A stretch of DNA of 64,000 nucleotides from Actinomycetota bacterium (GTDB taxonomy: Bacteria; Actinomycetota; Actinomycetes; Nanopelagicales; Nanopelagicaceae): the NCBI GenBank assembly GCA_026392845.1, contig JAPLBJ010000050.1, positions 1-64,000 of the forward strand, written 5' to 3'. Both the position numbers and the translations under genes were made by a program. This document shows, in pieces, positions 26,725 to 36,642 of this stretch. The notes beneath the pieces are model-generated. The model ran no database searches, had not been told where the DNA came from, and saw only the letters and a list, made by a program, of their open reading frames with translations. Positions within the stretch are counted from its first letter, which is position 1. Each line of letters starts with the position of its first letter.

Positions 26725-27518
26725 GAGAGTGCTTCTACAATCTTTGTATGCAAGATTCCATTAGTTGATAATCCACTTTTTTGGAATGGGCCACTTATTC
26801 CATTTGTTCCCGAAAATTCGCCGCCGGCTTCGCGCACAATAACATCTAGTGCAGCCATATCCCACAAGGCAAGTGATGGCTCGATAGCAACATCAACAGC
26901 GCCTTCGGCAACCAACATATGTGACCAGAAATCTCCGTAACCACGTGTGCGCCAAGCGTTATCTAATAGTTTTCTAAATGATGAGAGCTTTTCATTCCAA
27001 CCCATAAAGTCTGAGTAAGCAATTGATGAATTAGAAATGGAATTTACTTTCGAAACTGAAATCTTTTTGGGTGCACTATTTGCAAAAGTGACATATGCAC
27101 CAGAACCCTTAGAGGCAAACCATCGGCGTGATAGTGCGGGAGCACTGACTACCCCAACTACAACGCTCTCTTTTTCATCAGAGCTTCGTTCAACTAAGCC
27201 AATCAGAGTTGCCCACGTTGGAACTCCGCGCATGAAATTCTTTGTGCCATCAATTGGGTCAATTACCCAGTAGCGCTGTGCACTCTCTTTACTGTTACCA
27301 AATTCTTCACCAACGATTCCATCCTGTGCTCGCTCTTTAGCGATTGCAGCAGTTATTGCTTGCTCGGTTGAACGATCTGCATCGGTTACTGGAGTGTTAT
27401 CGGGCTTCGTTGAAATTGCTAAATCTTGTGCTTGATAGCGATCTAATGTGATTGCATCGGCAATATCTGCAAGACGGTGCGCAAATGCTAAATCGTCTAA
27501 GTAAGCAGATGTGCTCAT
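26721..27518 (-). CDS. hisN: Histidinol-phosphatase, inositol monophosphatase fold
   Basis: A 265-residue phosphatase of the inositol monophosphatase superfamily: GEEFGN near residue 70, WVIDPIDGTKNF near 84-95 and ALWDMAALDVIVREAGG near 215-231 carry the metal ligands. In Actinobacteria the copy beside rsgA and aroA is normally HisN, which removes phosphate from L-histidinol phosphate. An inositol phosphatase role remains possible. TAGACT seven bases before the ATG (27526-27531) suggests a leaderless start within the end of rsgA. Confidence 0.82.
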   Translation of the reverse strand: MSTSAYLDDLAFAHRLADIADAITLDRYQAQDLAISTKPDNTPVTDADRSTEQAITAAIAKERAQDGIVGEEFGNSKESAQRYWVIDPIDGTKNFMRGVPTWATLIGLVERSSDEKESVVVGVVSAPALSRRWFASKGSGAYVTFANSAPKKISVSKVNSISNSSIAYSDFMGWNEKLSSFRKLLDNAWRTRGYGDFWSHMLVAEGAVDVAIEPSLALWDMAALDVIVREAGGEFSGTNGISGPFQKSGLSTNGILHTKIVEALS

Positions 27519-27523
27519 GTGCT

Positions 27524-28567
27524 TTAGTCTAGCGAAGCAAGATTTTCTGTGGCGATTTCACCCTTGATTGAAAGCAATGTACGAAGGCTTTCTAAGCGTG
27601 CAGTACGTGCCGAATTAGTCACACCATCAGGTGCTGCCCATGCATCCAATCGGCAATCTTTCTCATTGTGAGAGCAGTTGTTCATACATGTTGCTGCCAC
27701 TTCAGATAGTTCACCAAAGGCTGCAACAATTTTGTTTGGATCTAAATGCGAGAGGCCAAATGCTCGAATACCTGGAGTATCAATAATCCAGCCATCTTGT
27801 AGTTCTAGGGTTGCAGCAAGTGGAAGAGCAATTGCACTAGAAGAGGTATGTCGGCCGCGACCAGTTACATCATTGACATCTCCAGTAAGGCGCATTGCAT
27901 TGGGAACTAGGGCATTGATCAAAGTTGATTTTCCAACACCTGAATGGCCAACTAATACTGAAGTCTTGCCAAGTAATATCCCGCGCAACATCTCAACATC
28001 CTTGGCTCGAGAATCTGTCTTTATAGAAGTATGAATAATCTGAACTCCAAGATGTGCGTAATCTGAAAGAAAAGCAGGTGCTTCCCCTAAATCATTTTTA
28101 GTTATGAGAAGTATTGGAGTTATGCCTTCATTGAAAGCACAGACTAGGAAGCGGTCAATGAGTCCTCTTCGCGGTTCTGGGTTCGATGCTGCAACGACAA
28201 TTACTAATGAATCAATATTTGCAACAATCGTGCGCTCAACTTTTGCATCATCATCTACCGTTCGACTCAAACTATTGCGTCGCTCTTGTACTGCAACTAT
28301 TCGCGCTAATGAGCCTTCACTTCCTGTTACGTCGCCAACAACAGATACAAGGTCTCCTACAACAACTGATTTGGGCCCTAGTTCTCGTGCTCTCATCGCT
28401 GTGATAATTGTGCCGTCATCGGTTATACATGTTTGTCGACCGCGATCCACAGTTGTTACTAATGCCTGCAATGCATTTGAGTAATCAGGACGATCTTTAC
28501 TGCGTGGTCGAGTGCTTCGCGCTGGTCGAATGCGAGCGTCGGACTCGTCATATTCACGTTTTGCCAT
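27524..28567 (-). CDS. rsgA: Ribosome small subunit GTPase RsgA
   Basis: A circularly permuted GTPase of 347 residues that acts in 30S maturation. An N-terminal OB fold is followed by the permuted motifs: TKNDL (G4), then GHSGVGKSTLINAL (G1) and DTPGIRAFGL (G3). The C-terminal zinc motif has Cys, Cys, His, Cys (CMNNCSHNEKDC). The start at 28567 overlaps the aroA stop by one base (TGATG); an extension of seven codons is in frame but less likely. Confidence 0.93.
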   Translation of the reverse strand: MAKREYDESDARIRPARSTRPRSKDRPDYSNALQALVTTVDRGRQTCITDDGTIITAMRARELGPKSVVVGDLVSVVGDVTGSEGSLARIVAVQERRNSLSRTVDDDAKVERTIVANIDSLVIVVAASNPEPRRGLIDRFLVCAFNEGITPILLITKNDLGEAPAFLSDYAHLGVQIIHTSIKTDSRAKDVEMLRGILLGKTSVLVGHSGVGKSTLINALVPNAMRLTGDVNDVTGRGRHTSSSAIALPLAATLELQDGWIIDTPGIRAFGLSHLDPNKIVAAFGELSEVAATCMNNCSHNEKDCRLDAWAAPDGVTNSARTARLESLRTLLSIKGEIATENLASLD

Positions 28568-29877
28568 CATTGAAGGATGGAGCTCCATAAGCCTGGAAAA
28601 TCTGGAAGTGTTTTACGAGTTGTAGCAATATTTTCTACTTCAATACCTTCTACGACAAGACCAAGTACTGCGCCAGCAGTTGCTAAGCGATGATCGTCGT
28701 AGGTGTGGAAAGTTCCACAATGTAATGGTGCAGGAGTTATATGCAGTGAACTCTCTTCTTCGCGCACATTTCCACCGAGTGAATTTATCTCGCGAGTAAG
28801 AGCGGCAAGGCGATCAGTTTCATGTAAGCGTAAATGAGCGATGCCACGAAGGTGCGATGGGGAATCTGCTAATGCGGCAAGTGCTGCAATTGATGGAGTG
28901 AGCTCACCAACATCATGTAAATCAATATCTATTCCAGAAATCTTTCCGGTACCTGTCACGGTGAGACCTTCTGAATGTAATTCAACGTGCGCACCCATGC
29001 GTGTGAGTATTGAACGGAGTTGATCTCCTGGCTGTGTTGTTTTCATTGGCCAATCTGCAATTGTGATGCTGCCACCGCTGACCATTGCCATTGATAAGAA
29101 TGGGGCTGCATTTGAAAGATCTGGCTCAATAACTAATTCTTTACCATGCAGATTTCCTGATTTCACAGTCCATGTATTCGACTTCGAATCGACTACGACG
29201 CTCGCTCCAAAATCTCTGAGCATTTCAACCGTCATCTCAATATGAGGCATCGATGGAAGTGAAGTGCCGACATGGCGTGCAATAAGGCCACTTTTCATAC
29301 TTGGTGCAATGAGTAGTAGCGCTGATAAAAACTGGCTAGATGCACTTGCATCAATAACTAACTCTCCACCAGCTATTTCTCCACTGCCATGTAAAACCAT
29401 AGGCAAGCTGTACCGACCATCGTGGCTCATTGATATTCCAAGATCTTCTAGGGCTTTTATAACCGGCCCCAGTGGTCGCTCATGTGATCGAGGATCTCCA
29501 TCAAAGGAGATATCACCTTTAGCAAGGGCTGCAAATGGTGGCAAGAAGCGCATGACGGTTCCTGCATTTCCAACATCAATACTTATATCTCCATGCAATG
29601 TCGCTGGTGTTACTTTCCATTGCAACTCTTCAATTCCATTGACAATTGTTCGAATCTCTTCGATACCAACACCAAGGCTGCACAAACCACTGACCATAAG
29701 TTCTGAGTCGCGTGATACCAATGGGCGTCGTAGTAAAGATGGAGTTGTGCATTGTGAAGCAAGAATGAGGGCCCTATTTGTAACGGATTTCGAACCGGGA
29801 ATTACGACGCGCGAAATTACACTACGTGCTCCTCTAAATGGCGCAGGCCAATGAGGTTGAACTTTCGCGTCAGACAT
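28567..29877 (-). CDS. aroA: 3-phosphoshikimate 1-carboxyvinyltransferase (EPSP synthase)
   Basis: Joins phosphoenolpyruvate to shikimate 3-phosphate in aromatic amino acid synthesis. The 436-residue protein has PGSKSVTNRALILAS near the start, GNAGTVMRFLP near residue 108, DPRSHERPLGP, and LHETDRLAAL late in the chain, where the Asp-Arg pair is catalytic. TAGACT (29884-29889) lies six bases before the ATG, so the mRNA is probably leaderless. Its -10 box overlaps that of the divergent SRAP gene. Confidence 0.95.
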   Translation of the reverse strand: MSDAKVQPHWPAPFRGARSVISRVVIPGSKSVTNRALILASQCTTPSLLRRPLVSRDSELMVSGLCSLGVGIEEIRTIVNGIEELQWKVTPATLHGDISIDVGNAGTVMRFLPPFAALAKGDISFDGDPRSHERPLGPVIKALEDLGISMSHDGRYSLPMVLHGSGEIAGGELVIDASASSQFLSALLLIAPSMKSGLIARHVGTSLPSMPHIEMTVEMLRDFGASVVVDSKSNTWTVKSGNLHGKELVIEPDLSNAAPFLSMAMVSGGSITIADWPMKTTQPGDQLRSILTRMGAHVELHSEGLTVTGTGKISGIDIDLHDVGELTPSIAALAALADSPSHLRGIAHLRLHETDRLAALTREINSLGGNVREEESSLHITPAPLHCGTFHTYDDHRLATAGAVLGLVVEGIEVENIATTRKTLPDFPGLWSSILQ

Positions 29878-29883
29878 GTGCTC

Positions 29884-29893
29884 AGTCTATCCT
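29884..29893. promoter_or_regulatory. Overlapping divergent -10 boxes of aroA and the SRAP gene
   Basis: On the minus strand TAGACT (29889-29884) is six bases from the aroA ATG. On the plus strand TATCCT (29888-29893) is six bases from the SRAP ATG. The two boxes share two base pairs, so both promoters can hardly be open at once. Confidence 0.5.
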
Positions 29894-29899
29894 TGCCGC

Positions 29900-30640
29900 A
29901 TGTGTGGTCGTTATGCCCAAAGCGCGCAGATGAGAGATCTCATAGAACAATTTGAGGTTACTGGTGTCGCGCCGCAAGAGGCTCTACCCCAAAATTGGAA
30001 TATTGCTCCGACAAATGAGATTTACATTATTCGCTCATCTGCATTCAATGGCGGTGATGCACTCTCACGAGATTTAATAACGCTCTCATGGGGATTGTTT
30101 GCTCCATGGCTCAAAGATGAAAATGAAGCAAAAATTTCACAATCGCGTGCCATCAATGCGCGCAGTGAATCGATACATGAGAAACCAACTTTTCGTGATG
30201 CATTTCGTCGAACACGTTGCCTTATTCCTGCCGAAGGTTATTACGAATGGGCAACCGCCCTCGGTGCATATTCTCCCAAGCAACCATTTTTTATAACTTC
30301 GGAAAATGGAAAACAACTTTCTATTGCAGGTATTTGGAGTTCGTGGCAAAGCCCTGATGGCACACTTATTGAAAGTGCTTCTGTAATAACGCGAGAAGCA
30401 GTCAGTGAATTAGCAACAATTCATAGTCGTATGCCGGTAATGATGCCTAGGGATCGTTGGGACGCATGGCTCAATCCGCAAGAACGAGATATTCCTGCTC
30501 TGCAAAATCTGATGGTCTTAGAAAAACCTGCTGCGAACTTAGTGGCGCACCCTGTATCTAGTGACGTAAATTCCGTGGCAAACACAGGCGAAAGATTGAC
30601 GCGTGCAATTACTCTCGGCGAGCCAGAAACCCTCTTTTAG
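29900..30640 (+). CDS. SRAP/HMCES family abasic-site protein
   Basis: A 246-residue SOS response-associated peptidase-like protein (YedK/HMCES). It begins MCGRYAQ; after Met removal Cys2 is the residue that links covalently to abasic sites in single-stranded DNA. Other family marks are [38 protein letters not shown] and IHSRMPVMM with the active-site His. The start was moved eight codons downstream of the longest frame so that Cys2 is at the N-terminus, supported by the -10 box six bases upstream. M. tuberculosis Rv3226c is the counterpart, also next to aroA. Confidence 0.92.
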   Translation: MCGRYAQSAQMRDLIEQFEVTGVAPQEALPQNWNIAPTNEIYIIRSSAFNGGDALSRDLITLSWGLFAPWLKDENEAKISQSRAINARSESIHEKPTFRDAFRRTRCLIPAEGYYEWATALGAYSPKQPFFITSENGKQLSIAGIWSSWQSPDGTLIESASVITREAVSELATIHSRMPVMMPRDRWDAWLNPQERDIPALQNLMVLEKPAANLVAHPVSSDVNSVANTGERLTRAITLGEPETLF

Positions 30641-30643
30641 CGA

Positions 30644-30649
30644 TAATCT
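30644..30649 (+). promoter_or_regulatory. -10 box of sigR
   Basis: TAATCT ends seven bases before the sigR ATG, matching the spacing seen at other probably leaderless genes here. No GGAAT/GTT pair typical of SigR self-activation was found in the 80 bases upstream. Confidence 0.4.
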
Positions 30650-30656
30650 AACTTCA

Positions 30657-31280
30657 ATGACATCGACAGACTTAGTCAAAGAGAGCTCGACGGAGCGCAC
30701 TATCCGCTTCGAGCGCGATGCCCTTGCCTTTACAAATCAACTCTACGCAGCAGCACTTCGTTACACAAAAAATCCTGATGATGCAAAAGATTTAGTTCAA
30801 GATACTTATTTGAAAGCATTTGCATCATTTCACCAATTCGAACCAGGAACGAATTTAAAAGCGTGGCTTTATCGAGTTCTAACAACTACCTTTATAAATA
30901 CATATCGTAAAGATCAACGTCGTCCTCAACTAACATCGAGTGAAGTAGATGATTCTGACCTATTCAAATCCGCATCGCATACAAGTGATCAAGGTAAGTC
31001 AGCAGAAGTAGAAGCATTGGAAAACTTGCCTGATAGTGATATCAAGCGAGCACTTCTAGATATTCCTGAAGAGTTTCGTATCGCTGTCTATTTAGCTGAT
31101 GTAGAAGGCTTTTCATATAAAGAGATTGCAGACATTGTTGGTGCACCTACAGGCACAATCATGTCGCGTTTGCATCGAGGCAGAAAACAACTGCGTGATC
31201 GCCTCACTGAGTATGCAAAAGAGCTTGGTTATGACACTGAGTCCAAAAAGAACTCTCCAAAAGAGGGGAGTAAAAAATGA
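30657..31280 (+). CDS. sigR: ECF sigma factor SigR/SigH, thiol stress
   Basis: A 207-residue group IV sigma factor. Region 2 contains [19 protein letters not shown] and [16 protein letters not shown]; region 4 contains [18 protein letters not shown], then [13 protein letters not shown], which binds the -35 element. It is paired with its anti-sigma gene by a 4-base overlap, as in SigR-RsrA of Streptomyces and SigH-RshA of M. tuberculosis. It is expected to drive thioredoxin and other disulfide-stress genes. The start follows the -10 box; the longer frame would reach back into the SRAP gene. Confidence 0.93.
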   Translation: MTSTDLVKESSTERTIRFERDALAFTNQLYAAALRYTKNPDDAKDLVQDTYLKAFASFHQFEPGTNLKAWLYRVLTTTFINTYRKDQRRPQLTSSEVDDSDLFKSASHTSDQGKSAEVEALENLPDSDIKRALLDIPEEFRIAVYLADVEGFSYKEIADIVGAPTGTIMSRLHRGRKQLRDRLTEYAKELGYDTESKKNSPKEGSKK

Positions 31281-31672
31281 TATTTCAAGAGATTCCTTGT
31301 GCTGAAGTATTAGATTCAATTGTGATTTTCATCGATGGTGATATGTCGGCCGAGCCTCGTGGGCAACAGTTTGCTTCACATATGACCACTTGCCCAAACT
31401 GCCAAGCAGAGTTAGAACATGAGCAAGCGATGCGCACACTTTTACAAGATGTATTGCGTCGCACCTGTTGTGAGAGCGCCCCACAGGCATTACATGATCA
31501 AATTCATCAACAACTACAAGCACAAATGAGGGGCCAATTCGCTTCCGAAGTTGTCACTGAATTCAAAATGACAGAAATTTCTATAGAAATAGATGAATAC
31601 GGCAATATTGAACACCGTGAAACAACTATTGAGCACACACAAGAGATTCGCTTTGATGATGGGCAGAAATAA
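31277..31672 (+). CDS. rsrA: Zinc anti-sigma factor RsrA
   Basis: A 131-residue ZAS-family anti-sigma factor that holds SigR until disulfide stress oxidises it. The zinc set is visible: Cys8, His35, Cys39 and Cys42 (HMTTCPNC), plus a Cys pair at 64-65 as in RsrA. It is longer than RsrA by about 30 residues, with an acidic C-terminal extension (after residue 95) of unknown role. Translation is coupled to sigR through the overlap. Confidence 0.88.
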   Translation: MIFQEIPCAEVLDSIVIFIDGDMSAEPRGQQFASHMTTCPNCQAELEHEQAMRTLLQDVLRRTCCESAPQALHDQIHQQLQAQMRGQFASEVVTEFKMTEISIEIDEYGNIEHRETTIEHTQEIRFDDGQK

Positions 31673-31678
31673 AGCATC

Positions 31679-32083
31679 ATGCAACCAGCTGAGGATGTAA
31701 TTGGCGCAGTTGGTTTTGCAGTTATGACCGTGCGACCAGGAGATACCGCACTTGCCATGGGTATCGGTGACTTACCAATTGTGGCTCAGTCACACCTTCT
31801 CAACATCATGGAGCATGCTGCAGTAATTGCAGTCTCTGATTATTTAGAACCGGGTGAGACAACAATTTTTGTGAGTGTCGAATTCAATTCAATCAATTCA
31901 GCAATCATCGGAGCAGAGCTTCGCGGAAATGCTCGATGTATTGAAGTTCTTGGACGAGATCTAACTTTTGAGTGCGACGTCTTTGAAGGTGAACGTCAGA
32001 TTGCAACTGCGGTTCTAAAAAGAACGACAGTGGAGCGAGTATCTTTCCTCGCTCGCACTGCCGCGCAAAACCTTATTTCTTAG
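31679..32083 (+). CDS. Hotdog-fold thioesterase family protein
   Basis: A 134-residue single hotdog domain. The helix ALAMGIGDLPIVAQSHLLNIMEHAAVIAVSDYL, interrupted here for length, carries the conserved Glu-His (MEHAA, about residues 42-46) of the FlK-like thioesterases. The substrate is unknown, probably an acyl-CoA. It starts seven bases after rsrA, so it is likely part of the SigR operon. Its end overlaps the convergent sodN by 11 bases. Confidence 0.7.
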   Translation: MQPAEDVIGAVGFAVMTVRPGDTALAMGIGDLPIVAQSHLLNIMEHAAVIAVSDYLEPGETTIFVSVEFNSINSAIIGAELRGNARCIEVLGRDLTFECDVFEGERQIATAVLKRTTVERVSFLARTAAQNLIS

Positions 32084-32459
32084 TTGCCCAGAAAATTTCA
32101 GCAATCTCGTCAATCTTTGAGATTAACTTTTCTGCAACAGCAACATCTTGGGTGCCCTTAGTTCCAGCGGCTCCTGCAAGCTTTGTCGCTTCGTTGAATA
32201 GCGTATGAAGTTGTGGGTATGACTCAAAGTGATTTGGCTTGAAATAATCAGTCCAGAGCACCCAGAGGTGTTCCTTCACTTGGTGTGAGCGCTCTTCTTT
32301 GATTGCTACAGAGCGTGAACGAAAGTCTGCATCTGCATTAGCTGCATATTTTTCCATGCATGCCTTCACAGATAGAGCTTCGATACGTGCTTGTGCTGGG
32401 TCATAAACGCCACATGGAAGATCGCAGTGTGCGTGAACAGTTATCTTTGGTGAAAACAT
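32073..32459 (-). CDS. sodN: Nickel superoxide dismutase
   Basis: A 128-residue Ni-SOD that removes superoxide. After the short propeptide MFSPKITVHA the mature chain would begin HCDLPCGVYDP, the nickel hook: His1, Cys2 and Cys6 bind the metal. AGGAGAGG precedes the ATG; a start eleven codons earlier is possible but would lengthen the propeptide. sodX, the protease that exposes His1, is divergent 69 bases away. The enzyme is common in marine and freshwater Actinobacteria as an iron-free dismutase. Confidence 0.96.
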   Translation of the reverse strand: MFSPKITVHAHCDLPCGVYDPAQARIEALSVKACMEKYAANADADFRSRSVAIKEERSHQVKEHLWVLWTDYFKPNHFESYPQLHTLFNEATKLAGAAGTKGTQDVAVAEKLISKIDEIAEIFWATKK

Positions 32460-32528
32460 AGTCTGTGCCTCTCCTATTTCAATCTTTATCAATACAAAAT
32501 TTTACCTACAGATGCGAGACTACCGCCT

Positions 32529-32837
32529 ATGAGCAAATTCGGCACAGTCGCTGTGAGCGGGCAATCCATGCAGCCCACATTTAGCGATGGGGATTGGCTA
32601 CTTGTGCGTTGGCTCCATGGACAAACTAATGATCTTGAACGAGGCGCAATTGTTGTTATCGAGCGGGAAGAGCGCCCTGGGATTTTCCTAGTAAAAAGAA
32701 TTCAGAAATTTCATAGCGGGCGCTATTGGGTAGAAGGTGATTCAACTGAAAGTACAGATTCTCGCCAATGGGGATGGATTTCTCCGCATGAAATTCGCGC
32801 GAAAGTACTTTTTCGTTATTGGAGAAGTAAAAAATAA
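32529..32837 (+). CDS. sodX: Nickel superoxide dismutase maturation protease
   Basis: A 102-residue S26 (signal-peptidase-like) protease without a membrane anchor, which trims the SodN propeptide. The nucleophile Ser lies in VSGQSMQPTF (residues 9-18) and the general-base Lys in FLVKRI near 57, followed by VEGDSTESTDSR, the family box. It is divergent from sodN; the two promoters share the 69-base gap. Its stop is one base from the convergent kgd stop. Confidence 0.95.
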   Translation: MSKFGTVAVSGQSMQPTFSDGDWLLVRWLHGQTNDLERGAIVVIEREERPGIFLVKRIQKFHSGRYWVEGDSTESTDSRQWGWISPHEIRAKVLFRYWRSKK

Positions 32838-32838
32838 C

Positions 32839-35800
32839 TTAGCGAGTAAAGGCTTCCATAAGGAGCGCTTTCTGCTCTTCTTCATGCAAATGATGATTAC
32901 CAGTTGCAGGAGCTGCAGTAGCGCGGCGTGAAACTCGACGAAGATTTCGTCCGCCAAATCCTTCGCCACCAAATTGTTCTGCAGTACGCAGTGCAACAAA
33001 TGGCCATGCTCCCTGATTTGCAGGTTCATCTTGAACCCACAATAGATTTGCATTTGGATGTTTTGCAGCCTCCGCTGCCATCTCCGCTGCAGGAAGTGGA
33101 TATAGAAGTTCTAGGCGAACAATGGCAGTTGTGTTCTCCCCTAGTTTTTCGCGCTCTGCAACGAGGTCGTGATAAATCTTTCCAGAACAGTAGATAAGGC
33201 GAGTTGCATTTGTAACTTTAGGATCAGAGATAAGTGGCTGGAAATGTCCGCTTGTAAAATCAGTAATTGCAGAAGCGGCGGCGCGAAGTCGCAACATAGA
33301 TTTTGGTGTGAAGACAATCATTGGTCTGCGAGTTGGATTCTTGATATGCCAACGCAATAAGTGGAAATAAGAAGCAGGATTAGATGGTTGGGCAACTGTC
33401 ATATTTTGCTCCGCGCACATCGCTAAATAGCGTTCAATTCGCGCAGATGAATGATCTGGTCCTTGACCTTCGTATCCGTGAGGCAACAAGAGAACGAGTG
33501 AAGAACGCTCGCCCCACTTTTGAAGCGCGGATGAGATGAATTCATCGATAATTGTTTGTGCTCCATTGGCAAAATCACCAAACTGGCCTTCCCACAAGAC
33601 AAGTGCATTTTCGCGCACAACGCTATAGCCATATTCAAAGCCCATTGCTGCATATTCACTAAGGAGTGAATCAATTGCAAAGAATTGATTCTCATCGCTA
33701 ATCAAACCGCGTAGCGGTGTCCACTCATTGCCATTTTCTTTATCAATAACAACAGCGTGGCGACTACTAAAAGTTCCGCGGCGTGAATCTTGACCAGCTA
33801 AACGAATTGGATGGCCATCGAGGAGAATTGAACCGAAGGCAAGTGTTTCACCCATCGACCAATCAATTGTTGCATCATTGAGTGATTCAACACGCTTTGC
33901 TAATTGTGGGAGAAGTTTTGGATGAACATTGAATCCATCTGGAATTGCTAATTGTGTTGCCGCAATTGCGCACGCAGTTGCCTCAGGAATACTTGTTTCA
34001 ATGCGATCTGCATTTAGCGCAACTGGTACTTTGAAGTTGGGATCAGTCTCTGGTTCGTGATTATGGACTGCTTCAAAGACTGCTTCAAGTTTTGATTGAT
34101 AATCGCGCAACACTTCTTCAGCCTCTTCAACAGAAATATCTCCACGGCCGATAAGTGCTTCTGTATAGAGCTTACGAGTTGAACGTTTCGCATCAATCAA
34201 CTTGTACATAAGTGGTTGGGTAAAACTTGGCTCGTCACCTTCATTGTGTCCACGACGGCGGTAGCAAACCATGTCAATCACAACGTCTTTATTGAACGCT
34301 TGGCGGTATTCAAAAGCAATGCGAGCAACACGTACGCAAGCCTCTGGATCATCGCCGTTGACGTGGAATACAGGTGCTTGAATCAATTTTGCTATATCTG
34401 TTGAATATGTTGCAGTACGTGATGCATGTGGTGAAGTAGTAAAACCAACTTGGTTATTGATAACAATGTGAATAGTTCCACCAGTGCGATATCCCGCTAA
34501 TTGAGAAAGTTGCAAAGTTTCTGCCACAACGCCTTGACCAGCAAATGCTGCATCTCCGTGTAGCAAAATAGGCATTACAGAATAAGCATTTTTGATGTTG
34601 AGTTTGTCTTGCTTTGCGCGAACGATGCCTTCAAGGACTGGATTTGCAGCCTCTAGGTGAGATGGGTTTGCCGCCAAATAGATCTTTGTTGTTGCTCCAG
34701 ATTCGGCAGTGAATACACCTTCAGTACCTAAGTGATACTTCACGTCACCGCTGCCCTGTACTTGGTTCTCTGTGTAGTGACCTTCAAACTCTTGGAAGAT
34801 TTGTCCATGTGACTTTCCAGCAATATTTGCTAGAACATTGAGACGCCCACGGTGTGGCATACCAATACATACTTCATCAAGTCCACGATCTGCTGCACTT
34901 GAAATAACTGCATCCAAAATTGGAATAACTGATTCTCCGCCTTCGAGAGAGAAGCGCTTTTGTCCCACAAACTTTGTTTGCAAGAATGATTCGAAGGCTT
35001 CAGCGCCATTGAGTTCGTACAAAATACGTAACTGTTCTTCACGTGGAAATTGTGGTGCCCCAACTTCTACATGCTCTTGAATCCATTCACGCTCTTGCGG
35101 GCTTTCGATATACATATATTCCACACCGATAGTACGGCAGTATGAATTGCGAAGAATACCCAAGACATCGCGAAGTTTCATGAACTTCTTGCCACCAAAT
35201 CCACCTGTTGCAAATTCACGATCTAGATCCCACAAAGTAAGTCCATGTGTTACGACATCGAGATCTGGGTGAATACGTTGGCGATATTCCAATGGGTCAA
35301 TATCTGCCATTAGGTGACCATGTTTGCGATATGCAGCAATAAGTTGCTGTACACGCGCTGTCTTACTAATTTCATCATCTTTAGAAAAATCAAAATCTTG
35401 AGCCCAGCGAATTGGAACGTAAGGAATACGAAGGGCAGCAAAGATTTCATCGTAAAAGTTTTCGCTACCCAGTAAAATTTCATGCACTCGGCGCAAATAA
35501 TCGCCGGATTGTGCGCCTTGAATAATGCGGTGATCGTATGTACTTGTGAGAGTTACAACTTTGCTAATCGCTAAACGAACAAGAGTTTCTTCACTTGCTC
35601 CTTGAAATTCTGCCGGGTAATCAAGAGCTCCAACACCAATAATGAGTCCTTGTCCTTGCACTAGTCGTGGAACTGAGTGAACTGTTCCGATTGTGCCTGG
35701 ATTTGTAAGTGAGACAGTAGTTCCTGCAAAATCTTCAACAGTGAGATTTCCATTGCGTGCTTTACGCACTACATCTTCATAAGCACTCCAGAATTGAGCA

Positions 35801-36642
35801 AAATCTAATTCTTCACAGCCCTTGATCGATGGAACCAATAGTTGGCGCGAACCATCGGCTTTAGGCAAATCAATAGCAATTCCAAGATTGATATGTTCTG
35901 GATGACCGACTGCAGGTTTTCCATCTAATTCACCAAAGTAGGCATTCATCTCGGGCATCAATCGCAACGCCTTGATCATCGCATAGCCAATGATGTGAGT
36001 GAAAGAAACTTTTCCACCACGCGCACGCTTCAAGTGATTATTAATAACAATTCGATTATCAATCATGAGTTTTGCAGGAATTGCGCGAACACTTGTTGCT
36101 GTTGGAACGCTCAGTGATGCTTCCATGCTTTGTACAACGCGAGCCGCTACTCCACGTATTGGTTCAAGTGTTGATGCACTCGGTGTTACTAATACTGGAA
36201 CTGGTTTTACAACAGGATCTGCTGGAGTTAGAGTTTGTTGTTTTACTTCGCGCACAACTGGTTGTGATACAACAACTGGAGCAGCAGGTGCGGGTGGTGC
36301 AGCAACTACAGGAGTAACTGGAGTTGGAGTTACAACTGATGCAGGGGTTGCAACAGGAATTACAGGTGCTACTGGCGCAGTTTTTTGCACAGACTTCGGA
36401 ATAGGTGGAGTTCCAGCACGAGGCGCATTCACTTTCGGCGCTGAACCAGATCCACCAGGAGCAGGAGTGAAGTCAGAGAAGAAATCCCACCATGCTTTAT
36501 CAACTGATTGTGGATCTACTAAAAATCTCTCATACATTTCATCAACGAGCCATTCATTAGCGCCGAACTCTTTAGCTGCGTCGGTACCAACCACATTGCC
36601 AACAATTGAATTTACGTGTGGGTTGGAATCTGATGCCGACAC
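32839..36642 (-). CDS. kgd: Multifunctional 2-oxoglutarate metabolism enzyme Kgd (E1/E2 fusion)
   Basis: A 1267-residue enzyme that feeds 2-oxoglutarate into the TCA cycle as E1 and E2 parts of the dehydrogenase complex, with side activities. Order: an N-terminal helix (NEWLVDEMYERFLVDP), a long Pro/Val/Ala linker (about 60-155), an E2-like acyltransferase domain ending in YDHRIIQGA near residue 370, and a thiamine-diphosphate E1 domain to the end. No lipoyl domain is present, as in mycobacterial and corynebacterial homologues. GTG start with GGAGG upstream. Lipoylated E2 must come from elsewhere. Confidence 0.96.
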   Translation of the reverse strand: MSASDSNPHVNSIVGNVVGTDAAKEFGANEWLVDEMYERFLVDPQSVDKAWWDFFSDFTPAPGGSGSAPKVNAPRAGTPPIPKSVQKTAPVAPVIPVATPASVVTPTPVTPVVAAPPAPAAPVVVSQPVVREVKQQTLTPADPVVKPVPVLVTPSASTLEPIRGVAARVVQSMEASLSVPTATSVRAIPAKLMIDNRIVINNHLKRARGGKVSFTHIIGYAMIKALRLMPEMNAYFGELDGKPAVGHPEHINLGIAIDLPKADGSRQLLVPSIKGCEELDFAQFWSAYEDVVRKARNGNLTVEDFAGTTVSLTNPGTIGTVHSVPRLVQGQGLIIGVGALDYPAEFQGASEETLVRLAISKVVTLTSTYDHRIIQGAQSGDYLRRVHEILLGSENFYDEIFAALRIPYVPIRWAQDFDFSKDDEISKTARVQQLIAAYRKHGHLMADIDPLEYRQRIHPDLDVVTHGLTLWDLDREFATGGFGGKKFMKLRDVLGILRNSYCRTIGVEYMYIESPQEREWIQEHVEVGAPQFPREEQLRILYELNGAEAFESFLQTKFVGQKRFSLEGGESVIPILDAVISSAADRGLDEVCIGMPHRGRLNVLANIAGKSHGQIFQEFEGHYTENQVQGSGDVKYHLGTEGVFTAESGATTKIYLAANPSHLEAANPVLEGIVRAKQDKLNIKNAYSVMPILLHGDAAFAGQGVVAETLQLSQLAGYRTGGTIHIVINNQVGFTTSPHASRTATYSTDIAKLIQAPVFHVNGDDPEACVRVARIAFEYRQAFNKDVVIDMVCYRRRGHNEGDEPSFTQPLMYKLIDAKRSTRKLYTEALIGRGDISVEEAEEVLRDYQSKLEAVFEAVHNHEPETDPNFKVPVALNADRIETSIPEATACAIAATQLAIPDGFNVHPKLLPQLAKRVESLNDATIDWSMGETLAFGSILLDGHPIRLAGQDSRRGTFSSRHAVVIDKENGNEWTPLRGLISDENQFFAIDSLLSEYAAMGFEYGYSVVRENALVLWEGQFGDFANGAQTIIDEFISSALQKWGERSSLVLLLPHGYEGQGPDHSSARIERYLAMCAEQNMTVAQPSNPASYFHLLRWHIKNPTRRPMIVFTPKSMLRLRAAASAITDFTSGHFQPLISDPKVTNATRLIYCSGKIYHDLVAEREKLGENTTAIVRLELLYPLPAAEMAAEAAKHPNANLLWVQDEPANQGAWPFVALRTAEQFGGEGFGGRNLRRVSRRATAAPATGNHHLHEEEQKALLMEAFTR

